A DNA stretch of 35,447 nucleotides from Minisyncoccota bacterium. GTDB taxonomy: Bacteria > Patescibacteriota > Minisyncoccia > JAHIHE01 > JAGLIN01. The notes beneath the pieces are model-generated. The model saw only the letters and a list, made by a program, of their open reading frames with translations. It did no database searches and had not been told where the DNA came from. The translations under genes were made by a program, and so were the position numbers. The stretch covers positions 1 to 35,447 of the forward strand of contig JAGLIM010000001.1 of the NCBI GenBank assembly GCA_023142995.1, written 5' to 3'. This document shows, in pieces, positions 19,349 to 27,538 of the stretch. Position 1 is the first letter of the stretch; the number at the start of each line of letters is the position of its first letter.

Positions 19349-21112
19349 CTAATCAGCAATAAATCCGCCAGCTTGAAGCTCCCAGAGCTTTCTATATTGG
19401 CCATTTTCTTTTTCAATTAATTGTTGATGCGTTCCATCTTCAATAATCTTTCCATTATCTATAAAAACGATTCTATCCATTTTCACAATTGTTGATAGTC
19501 TATGAGCAATAACGATCACTGTTTTATCTTTCATCAATTTATCAAGCGCATCCTGAATCAAACTTTCAGAGTGCGAATCAAGACTTGAGGTTGCTTCATC
19601 AAGAATTAGAATTGGAGCATTCCTCAAAATCGCTCTGGCAATAGCCACTCGCTGTCTTTCTCCACCAGAAAGCTTAACTCCTCTTTCACCAACAAAAGTG
19701 CCATATTTTTCTGGCAAATCGTTTATAAACTCATGACAATGAGCAAACTTTGAGGCCCTGATTACTTCTTCATCTGTCGCGTCAAACTTTCCATATCTGA
19801 TATTTTCCATCAAGCTTCGATGAAATAAGATTGGATCTTGCGGAACAAGACTTATACTTTTCCAAAGACTCTCTTGAGTTACTTTTGAAATATCTTGATC
19901 ATCAATTGATATCTTTCCGCCGAAAACATCATAATTACGAAGCAACAATTTAACAACCGTAGTTTTTCCAGCTCCAGAAGGTCCAATCAGTGCAACTCTC
20001 TGACAGCCTTTAATCGTTAAGTTAAATTTTTCAAAAACTTTCCTGGTTTTATTATAATAAAAATCTAAATCCTTAAATTCAATCTTGCTTTTGTTAACTT
20101 TTAATATTTTTGCTCTTAAATTATTTTGGATCTCATGCGGAATATTTAAGATTATAGTCATTTCTTCAGCATCTGCTAAATTTTGATAAGTCCTTCTGAT
20201 CATTTTTCCAAAACTCCAGATATGCATAAATATGATCAAAACATATGATTGCAACAAAACAAAATCACCAATAGTAAACATCTGTTTCTCCCATAATCTA
20301 ATAGCAACATAAAAAGTCATACCCTCTAAAACAATCATAAATAAAGCTTGAATAGCATCAAAAATATTATCCAAATTAAAAGAATACTCAGTTAACTTTC
20401 GAACTTTTTCATTAAGATCAAAAAAGTCTTTTACTTCTTTTTTATATCCACAAAAGAGCTTTATATTAGAATTGTTAGTTATTGTATCAGAGAGAAACCC
20501 TGTTGAGACTGTTTGGGCAGTAGCTCTTTTGAGATCAAATTTCATCTTATAAATAGCCATAAACCAATTGACTATTACAAATATTATCAACCAAACAACT
20601 ACAATTGTACCGAGAATATAATTGCTACAAAAAAGAACGATAACAATAACCGACATTTTAACGATCAACGGCACAAATTCCCACAAAACTCTATCAAGAA
20701 CATCTCGAAAAGAATTAGAAAAATAGCCCACTCTTTTTACCAGTGCTCCAACAAAATTATTATTAAAATAAGAAAAAGAATGTTTGTGTAAATATTTAAA
20801 GCAAGTATCTTGAATATCAGCAATAAGCTGCGCATAAAAATGAGGCAAGAAAAGATCTGCCATTCTCCATGCAATCCAATTTATAAAGTGCACTATCAAA
20901 ATTATTATCAAAATATCAATTAATCCATCAGCAATAACTTCCCTTGCTTGATCAGTTCCCAAAATATCAAAGAATTTCTTATAATACAGTGGAATAATAA
21001 CACTTATCGCAGAACCAGCTACAATAGAAAGAAATATTATCGATCCTGATAATTTATATTTTATAATATGACTCCAATATATCTTTATTGTCTTTCTTGT
21101 GTTATTTTTCAT
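19349..21112 (-). CDS. ABC transporter, fused permease and ATP-binding protein (exporter type)
   Basis: VALIGPSGAGKTTVVKLL; GVKLSGGERQRVAIARAIL; ILILDEATSSLDSHSE; six-TM N-terminal domain. Confidence 0.95.
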   Translation of the reverse strand: MKNNTRKTIKIYWSHIIKYKLSGSIIFLSIVAGSAISVIIPLYYKKFFDILGTDQAREVIADGLIDILIIILIVHFINWIAWRMADLFLPHFYAQLIADIQDTCFKYLHKHSFSYFNNNFVGALVKRVGYFSNSFRDVLDRVLWEFVPLIVKMSVIVIVLFCSNYILGTIVVVWLIIFVIVNWFMAIYKMKFDLKRATAQTVSTGFLSDTITNNSNIKLFCGYKKEVKDFFDLNEKVRKLTEYSFNLDNIFDAIQALFMIVLEGMTFYVAIRLWEKQMFTIGDFVLLQSYVLIIFMHIWSFGKMIRRTYQNLADAEEMTIILNIPHEIQNNLRAKILKVNKSKIEFKDLDFYYNKTRKVFEKFNLTIKGCQRVALIGPSGAGKTTVVKLLLRNYDVFGGKISIDDQDISKVTQESLWKSISLVPQDPILFHRSLMENIRYGKFDATDEEVIRASKFAHCHEFINDLPEKYGTFVGERGVKLSGGERQRVAIARAILRNAPILILDEATSSLDSHSESLIQDALDKLMKDKTVIVIAHRLSTIVKMDRIVFIDNGKIIEDGTHQQLIEKENGQYRKLWELQAGGFIAD

Positions 21113-21261
21113 TACTAATCTTTTGATTACCTTAAGTTAAATTTAAAAAATTAATCAACAAATCACGCCAAATTTTGGCTTTTGAAATAGTGAATCGTTT
21201 TTTATGTATATATTATATAACGAATATAGTATTGTTTTGTTACTAAAATAGACAAATAACA

Positions 21262-21288
21262 AAAACTCCAGGTTTTAACTGGAGTTTT
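21262..21288 (-). terminator. Rho-independent terminator of the cold-shock gene
   Basis: Arms AAAACTCCAG / CTGGAGTTTT (loop GTTTTAA) 23 bp past the stop, T-rich on the minus strand. Confidence 0.85.
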
Positions 21289-21310
21289 CATTTAGTTTAA
21301 ATACTTACAC

Positions 21311-21508
21311 TTATACAAGTGTTACATTTGTAGCATTCAAACCTTTTGGAGATTCAGTAACTTCGAAAGAAACTGCATCACCTTCTTTAAGCTGATCATA
21401 AGCAACGCCATTAAGCTCATTTGAGTGGAAGAAAAGATCTTTTCCACCATCATCTTGAGCGATAAAGCCATAGCCTTTATCAGTTAATTTTTTTATTGAA
21501 CCATTCAT
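21311..21508 (-). CDS. Cold-shock domain protein
   Basis: GSIKKLTDKGYGFIAQDDGGKDLFFHSNEL with RNP-1/RNP-2-like motifs. Confidence 0.95.
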   Translation of the reverse strand: MNGSIKKLTDKGYGFIAQDDGGKDLFFHSNELNGVAYDQLKEGDAVSFEVTESPKGLNATNVTLV

Positions 21509-21686
21509 TGTATAAATAAAAAAAGCGAATTAAATGCAAGACTAGATGCTTTGCAGAATTCGACTTAAGTTCTGTTTATAACGCATTCCTCTTACTATGT
21601 TAATCTAACATATATAAATATTATTGTCAATACCCCAATTTTTTATGTTTTTTCATCTATATTAAGTAGAATATATCTAAATATTG

Positions 21687-21873
21687 TTCGACTTTATGGA
21701 GAACTATTCGCGCGTGGCTTTCTTCTCCACAAGGTCGAAGAATATTGTAAAAAGGTTAAAGAATATTGTAAAAAGGTTAAAGAATATTGTAGAAAGGTTA
21801 AAGAATATTGTAAAAAGGTTGAAGAATATTGTAAAAAGGTTAAAGAATATTGTAAAAAGGTTGAAGAATATTA
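21687..21873. repeat. Hairpin element copy C followed by a tandem array of the 21-nt unit GAATATTGTAAAAAGGTTAAA
   Basis: Arms 21687-21703 and 21723-21739; array 21740-21873 with 6 full units plus a partial unit; few substitutions between units. Confidence 0.95.
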
Positions 21874-21889
21874 CATTTGTATAGTGTAT

Positions 21890-23125
21890 CTAATCAGCAG
21901 CACTTTCACCTGCGATATATCCAGTGCTCCAGCAAACTTGAAGATTATATCCACCAGTAGGACCATCAAGATCAAGAATTTCTCCTGCAAAATATAAATT
22001 ATCAATCAACTTTGATCGCATTGTCTTAGGATCGATCTGCGCAAGATCAACTCCACCAGCAGTAATGATCGCCTTGTCATATCCTTTCAAACTTTTTAGT
22101 TCTAGATCAAATTCTTTCAAAAGATGTAATATTTTTTTTCTCTCCTCTCGAGTTACCAGATTAACCTTTTTTTCTGGATCAATCTTAGACAATTTAATAA
22201 TAACTGGAATAAGTTTTTGCGGCAAAAGCTTATTAAGAGCATTTTTAAATGCTTTATTATTCCCTTCTTGAAAATCTCTTTGAATTCGCAGATCAAGTTT
22301 TCCAAAATCTAAAGCTGGCTTAAAGTCAATTCTAAGCGTCATCTTCCCAGATGATTCTTTTCCAATTTTCCTGCTCAGATCAATAACAACTGGACCACTC
22401 ATTCCATCTGCTGTGAATATCGCTTCTCCAAATCTTGAGTCTATTTTTTTATTATCTTTATATATACTAATCTCAACATTTTTCAGACTTAATCCTTCTA
22501 ACTCTTTGACGATCTTTTCTTTAACAATGATTGGAGTAAGTGAAGGAGAGAGACTTTTGATCGTATGTCCTAGATTTGCAAGCCATTGATATCCATCTCC
22601 AGAAGACCCTGTATCTGGGTATGATCTTCCACCAGTACAGATCACAAACTTATCTGCAAATATTTCTTCGCCACTAGCAAGAACAACTTTTTCGATCCTT
22701 TTTCCTTTTTTGATAATTTCTTGCACTTGCACATTTGTTCTAACTTCAACTTGTGATTTCCTTAAATAGTTGATCAAAACATCAAGGACATCTTTTGATC
22801 TATCACTTGTAGGAAAAACACGGTTTCCTCTTTCAACTTTTATCTTAACTCCACGAGATTCAAAAAATTCAATCACGTCATTTGCAGTAAATTTATAAAA
22901 AGATGAAAAAAGAAATTTACCATTTTTTCCAAATTTATCTATCATCTCTTTTAAATCATCTGTCTTGTTTGTAATATTACATCTCCCCTTCCCCGTGATC
23001 AAAAGCTTTGTTCCAAGATTTCGATTTTTTTCAAGCAAAAGCGCGCGAGATCCAAGCTCACCAGCTCTTCCAGCACTCATCATTCCCGCAGGACCTCCTC
23101 CAATCACGACTACATCATATTTCAT
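21890..23125 (-). CDS. HI0933-like NAD(P)/FAD-dependent oxidoreductase (BaiN/YhiN family)
   Basis: VVVIGGGPAGMMSAGRAGELG; LLITGKGRCNITN; CTGGRSYPDTGSSGDGY; FAGEILDLDGPTGGYNLQVCWSTGYIAG. Confidence 0.95.
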   Translation of the reverse strand: MKYDVVVIGGGPAGMMSAGRAGELGSRALLLEKNRNLGTKLLITGKGRCNITNKTDDLKEMIDKFGKNGKFLFSSFYKFTANDVIEFFESRGVKIKVERGNRVFPTSDRSKDVLDVLINYLRKSQVEVRTNVQVQEIIKKGKRIEKVVLASGEEIFADKFVICTGGRSYPDTGSSGDGYQWLANLGHTIKSLSPSLTPIIVKEKIVKELEGLSLKNVEISIYKDNKKIDSRFGEAIFTADGMSGPVVIDLSRKIGKESSGKMTLRIDFKPALDFGKLDLRIQRDFQEGNNKAFKNALNKLLPQKLIPVIIKLSKIDPEKKVNLVTREERKKILHLLKEFDLELKSLKGYDKAIITAGGVDLAQIDPKTMRSKLIDNLYFAGEILDLDGPTGGYNLQVCWSTGYIAGESAAD

Positions 23126-23164
23126 ATACCTATTAACATTTTATTGATTAAAGACTATATATCC

Positions 23165-23192
23165 TTGACTTTTAATGTTCTTTGTCTATTAT
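23165..23192 (+). promoter_or_regulatory. Sigma70-like promoter for the plus-strand 108-aa gene
   Basis: TTGACT, 16-nt spacer, TATTAT, followed by AAGAAGGGG ribosome-binding site and ATG at 23213. Confidence 0.65.
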
Positions 23193-23212
23193 AAAAATAA
23201 GAAGGGGAAAAA

Positions 23213-23539
23213 ATGACCAAAACAAAAGATACTCTTATTACAGCAAGATGCATAGGTAGTCTTACACATCCAGATTGTGAGAGTTGTAATCACAGAAGAG
23301 ACCCAATACATCTCACAGAAATTGTTGAAGGAAAAAGAATACCTTTGACAATTGATAGATTGAAAAAATTAATCTTTAAGAGAGAAGATGCTAAAGAGTG
23401 GGCACCTAAGTGCTATCTTAGGCAAAAAGTTCTTCTACACAAAACAGCAAAGGACAGCAAAGTACAGCCTTTTATTCTTCTACAACCTGTAGAAGAACCA
23501 TTAGAGTTCTTACGCATAACCGTTATGGCAACTGCCTAG
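23213..23539 (+). CDS. Hypothetical 108-aa protein with Cys cluster
   Basis: Own promoter, strong RBS and downstream terminator; N-terminal CIGSLTHPDCESCNHRRDP. Confidence 0.8.
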   Translation: MTKTKDTLITARCIGSLTHPDCESCNHRRDPIHLTEIVEGKRIPLTIDRLKKLIFKREDAKEWAPKCYLRQKVLLHKTAKDSKVQPFILLQPVEEPLEFLRITVMATA

Positions 23540-23577
23540 GGTAATTCACAAGCATAAAGTGAATTACCTATTTTTTA
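23540..23577 (+). terminator. Rho-independent terminator of the plus-strand gene
   Basis: GGTAATTCAC-AAGCATAAA-GTGAATTACC followed by TATTTTTTA. Confidence 0.85.
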
Positions 23578-23658
23578 TATTTAGGATTTATGTATTTATT
23601 CCCTGTCATTCTTGCCTACGCCAGAATTGTAAATGTTAAGTAATTCGTTAATAATATC

Positions 23659-23888
23659 TGTCATCCTGAATTTATTTCAGGATCTACTTTCTTTTGCATC
23701 TAATTAAATCTATAAATCACAGAGCTCTTGAATAAGTTGAAAATACAATAAATATATTATTATAGCAAAGATAATTGTATTTACACTGCATACAAAAGTA
23801 TAGTGTAAATAGTACAAGTCAAAACTTAAGATATAAAAGATTCTGAAATAAGCTTGTCCTCGTGAAGACGGGGATTCAGAATGACAAT
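23659..23888. repeat. Second, diverged inverted pair of the GTCATTCTGAATTTATTTCAGAATCT-type repeat
   Basis: CTGTCATCCTGAATTTATTTCAGGATCT at the left; AGATTCTGAAATAAGCTTGTCCTCGTGAAGACGGGGATTCAGAATGACAA at the right. Confidence 0.7.
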
Positions 23889-24003
23889 TTTTTGTCAGTA
23901 AATTACCTAGCATCTATATGAATAACGAAATAGAATAAACACATAAATTCTAATGCTAATGTTTCATATATTAAAAAACAATAACCAATAAACCAAACTA
24001 CTT

Positions 24004-24528
24004 TTACAAATTCTTATTCCACTCTCGCAGGAATGGAAGACTTGCTTTAATTACAGGGAAAGATGCAATAGAAAGCTTTTTAATTTCATCCACGCTAAAA
24101 GCTTTTCTTTGGAAACATTCTTCTGCAAAGCATTCCTGAGGCTCACTTTGAGAGATAGTAATATAATGAGGATTATAACTTATTGGAAATGGATACTCAA
24201 CATTTCTATCGTTCTTAACTTTCTTTTTGGCAATAAACTTTCAATGACCAATAAGCTGATATCTTTCTATCTTGAATCCTCCCTCTTCCAAAGCCTCTCT
24301 ACGAAGAGCTTCTTCAATTGTTTCGCCCTTTTCAATGTGACCACCTAAAAGTTCCCAGCCTCTATGATTTCTAGTTAATACAATCTTATTTTGATACATT
24401 GCAACACAAAACACTGCTGAGCACAGATCTCGTGGAGGCATATCTTTTGACATATAAAACTCCCACGAAGTATTATCATTATATCTTCCAGATAATATTT
24501 TATTTTTATTCTGAAGTTCAACTGTCAT
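24004..24528 (-). pseudogene. Nudix hydrolase interrupted by a single in-frame TGA (24241-24243)
   Basis: Nudix box GGHIEKGETIEEALRREALEEGGFKIE; after the TGA the same frame continues KFIAKKKVKNDRNVEYPFPISYNPHYITISQSEPQECFAEECFQRKAFSVDEIKKLSIASFPVIKASLPFLREWNKNL*. Confidence 0.8.
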
Positions 24529-24670
24529 ATTGTCATATTTATACTCCTTTGCTAAAATAATTCCGTATAATGCTCCGCAAGCTTATGTGAAATCTTGTTT
24601 GATTTTAAATGAAAAAGTAATTTTTTTAAAATCTACAAAATCGGAATTCGAAAAGCGAAGGAATATAACT

Positions 24671-24786
24671 TAAGGAAGCTCTGAAAAACTAATAGATTTC
24701 TCTTTTAAAATTTATTTTTTGACTTAAACTCTGGATTCCCGCATCCGCGAGAATGACAAAAACTGCGTTTTTCAGAAATTCCTTTT
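24671..24786. mobile_element. MITE-like element copy 1 with 18-bp near-perfect TIRs
   Basis: AAGGAAGCTCTGAAAAAC ... GTTTTTCAGAAATTCCTT (16 of 18 matching); related copies at 29608-29704 and 31352-31490. Confidence 0.75.
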
Positions 24787-24793
24787 AAAATTC

Positions 24794-25609
24794 CTAGATT
24801 TCATCATTCTCAATAAAACCCTCGCCAATATGTTTGAAGATATGCTTAGCATATTTCGGATGAGCATTCCTTTGCTTCAGTAATTCTTCATATTCTGTTT
24901 TAACTTGGTCACGAGAAGAAACTTCTATACCTTTTAATTGCGCAAAAATTAACGGATTCTCAACTGCTGCTCTACCAATCATAACTCCCCTACATATCTT
25001 TAATTTTTCAATATCATCTTTAGTTTCAATATCTCCATTAGCAATAACATTCTTTCCTATTTTTACGCATTCGGAAAATATACTCCAATCTGCTTTATCA
25101 GTATAAGTCTCTTTACCATGCCTAGCATGAACAACAAAAAAATCAGCATCAACATTTTCAATCAAATTCAAATATACTTTTTTATCTTTTTCAAACTGGT
25201 TTAACCCCAAACGCATTTTAATATTCGCACCATAACCATAGCTCTTAATTCTATCAATAATTCTCTTAACTTTAGAAACTCTTCTTATCATCGCACATCC
25301 CAAACCAGCTTTTACAACTTCAGGATCAGGACAACCTAAATTTAGATTAAACCCCCGAAAACCATTCTTTGGTCTGAAATCTTTCAGAAACTTTTCTAAC
25401 AATGGCTCTCTTTGTCCAATGATCTGGATCATACAAGGAACATCATCAAAAAGCTTGATCTTATTCATTGTAAAAGGATTTTTTTTGGCAAGAGATTGTA
25501 AACTGACTTTTTCTGTAAAAGTCATATCAGCTCCGCGACATATTGTTCGAAAACAAGAATCTGTCATATTCTCGATTGGCGCCAGCATATAATAGAATTT
25601 ATTCTCCAT
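24794..25609 (-). CDS. tRNA-dihydrouridine synthase (Dus family)
   Basis: MLAPIENMTDSCFRTICRG; FNLNLGCPDPEVVKAGLGCAMIR; IKMRLGL; VHARHGKETYTDKADW; VIANGDI; GVMIGRAAVENP. Confidence 0.95.
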   Translation of the reverse strand: MENKFYYMLAPIENMTDSCFRTICRGADMTFTEKVSLQSLAKKNPFTMNKIKLFDDVPCMIQIIGQREPLLEKFLKDFRPKNGFRGFNLNLGCPDPEVVKAGLGCAMIRRVSKVKRIIDRIKSYGYGANIKMRLGLNQFEKDKKVYLNLIENVDADFFVVHARHGKETYTDKADWSIFSECVKIGKNVIANGDIETKDDIEKLKICRGVMIGRAAVENPLIFAQLKGIEVSSRDQVKTEYEELLKQRNAHPKYAKHIFKHIGEGFIENDEI

Positions 25610-25645
25610 AATATTTCATATTTATTTTATTATACTTTAATATTG

Positions 25646-25694
25646 TTCGACTTTATGGAGAACTATTAGCAAACAACTTCGGAGCAAAATCGAA
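25646..25694. repeat. Hairpin element copy D, right arm diverged
   Basis: TTCGACTTTATGGAGAA at 25646-25662; CTTCGGAGCAAAATCGAA at 25677-25694 followed by GAATATT. Confidence 0.75.
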
Positions 25695-25725
25695 GAATAT
25701 TAAAATAAGAAAATCCTATAAAGTT

Positions 25726-27405
25726 TTATTTATCTCTATTAACCCAATTGATCAGTTTATTAAGTTCAAATCCTTCATCAATATTGCAATATTCTTTTTC
25801 TAATTTTAGAATATCCTCTATAGAAGCTTTTTGATATGCATCTAAGATCTTTTTTATAAAATCTTCAATCTTCTCAAACCATACTGGAAGTTTTTCTAAT
25901 TTAATTGCTATTCCATTTTCCTCTAAGATCATAACTCCAGAATCAAACATAGTAGTAGCGGCTATCATATTTTCCCTTACATAAGAAGCAACAGATAAGT
26001 TGTTTATTTTTTCTTTATGCATAAACCGACAAACACGAGCCACAGTTAATGCTAAAAGTTCGATTTGATCAATTCCTTCTTTTTGAGCCACTAGAATACC
26101 TCCAAGAGTTGCTTTTCCTTCTTCAAGAGATAGACCTGCATCTCCCAGAGTATGGGTTCTTTCTATAGTTCTTCCCACAGGATGAAAATATTCATGTATG
26201 ATAGTATGCAGTGTCATTGCTTCTGGAGTAATCAGATCCTGCAACTTTTCATTTACACTAATTAAACAATTATCTTTAAGTTCTTTTTTATATATATCAG
26301 CTGAAACTTTTGAACCTGATTTATTATCCAAAAATATCTTTCCTCCAATTTCCATAATATCTTCACGATTTGGAGCTACTTGTCCAGAACCTCGAAAATT
26401 AGCACTAACTCCACCGCGAATCAAAGCAATAAATACTGAAATATCTATTTTCCCAAGTTTATCAGATAGAACCTGTATTTCTTTTTCCTTAATTCCTAAA
26501 TGTCTAATATGCATAGCTGTTGCTTTTCTAAAACGTTCAATTGTTTCTCTTGTTTCTTGAGTGCGAACTACAAGACGAAACTCTGGACTCACACAAACAG
26601 GATGTTCATAACCATTCTCAATCCCATGAATAAAAAATACCCGACAATCAGGAGAGATCTCAATCCATCTCCGATCAACATTCGCCCAACATTCCTCCAG
26701 CTTATCAATTTCATTGCACTGATAAGCAAGACAAAGAGACTCTATGTATTTGCATAGAATCAAATCTTTTTGAACTAATTTATTAGAAGAAAGTTCCTTA
26801 AGAGTATTAACAATTATTTCAATCTCTTGCGGAAATACTTCAACCCATGTTTGACGGTCAATAATTCTATTTTCCTTAATTTCAAACACTGTATAGTCAA
26901 AATGATTTAAATCGTTTTGAAAAATTTCTTTATATTTTTTTCGACTTGTCTCATCAAGTTTTTGCCATGGTCTGACAACCTTTTCAAACCACTTTATCCA
27001 AAGTTGATCTATAGCTCTGGCAAGATTAACTCCTTTTTTGATCAATAATCTTTCTAGCAAGGTTGCGTCCGTTTTATCCTCAAGAACAATAATTCGTAAA
27101 GCTTGATTTTGTTCTGTTTGAATAGCCGGCATAACAATATTTCTCAAAAAAGACAAATTAACATCTGGATCACTCTTATCTATATTGCTAGATTGCATTC
27201 CGATATATTCTGCTAATTCTTCAACAGGAGAATCTGGACAAAATGTTCCAGGTCCTTTGGGAATATCAGTTAGATATTGGTTGATCTGTTTTGAATCTTT
27301 AATTTGTTTATAAAAATTGCTAAGAATCTTTTCTGACACTTCTGGTAAAGATCCTTTTTTAATTTCAAGTTGCTTATGTTCTCGACAAATACATTTTATA
27401 TCCAT
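25726..27405 (-). CDS. Putative zinc metallopeptidase, M49 (DPP III)-like
   Basis: TIIHEYFHPVG (HEXXH) and downstream LGDAGLSLEEGKATLGGI, resembling the M49 EECRA/EEARA motif. Assignment inferred from motif spacing only. Confidence 0.6.
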   Translation of the reverse strand: MDIKCICREHKQLEIKKGSLPEVSEKILSNFYKQIKDSKQINQYLTDIPKGPGTFCPDSPVEELAEYIGMQSSNIDKSDPDVNLSFLRNIVMPAIQTEQNQALRIIVLEDKTDATLLERLLIKKGVNLARAIDQLWIKWFEKVVRPWQKLDETSRKKYKEIFQNDLNHFDYTVFEIKENRIIDRQTWVEVFPQEIEIIVNTLKELSSNKLVQKDLILCKYIESLCLAYQCNEIDKLEECWANVDRRWIEISPDCRVFFIHGIENGYEHPVCVSPEFRLVVRTQETRETIERFRKATAMHIRHLGIKEKEIQVLSDKLGKIDISVFIALIRGGVSANFRGSGQVAPNREDIMEIGGKIFLDNKSGSKVSADIYKKELKDNCLISVNEKLQDLITPEAMTLHTIIHEYFHPVGRTIERTHTLGDAGLSLEEGKATLGGILVAQKEGIDQIELLALTVARVCRFMHKEKINNLSVASYVRENMIAATTMFDSGVMILEENGIAIKLEKLPVWFEKIEDFIKKILDAYQKASIEDILKLEKEYCNIDEGFELNKLINWVNRDK

Positions 27406-27538
27406 ATATCAAGAATTTAATTAAAAGTTAAACTTTCCGAAATATACAATAGTAAAATCAGTGGAGTGTAGAACGAACAAAGTGAAGTTCTACCGCAATA
27501 TCGTATAGTTATGTTTTAATAACACTCCAGAATTTGAT

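Noticed and set aside
21740-21873. CRISPR array at the 21-nt repeats
   Set aside because: Units are contiguous with no spacers.
21684-21884. 66-aa plus-strand ORF with (LKNIVKR)n
   Set aside because: Not called as CDS: it is the product of the 21-nt array and hairpin element; noted as a finding only.
24241-24243. Genome-wide UGA recoding to glycine
   Set aside because: Other long ORFs are intact under the standard code, and TGA serves as a plausible stop at 2138, 10606, 29712 and 34943.
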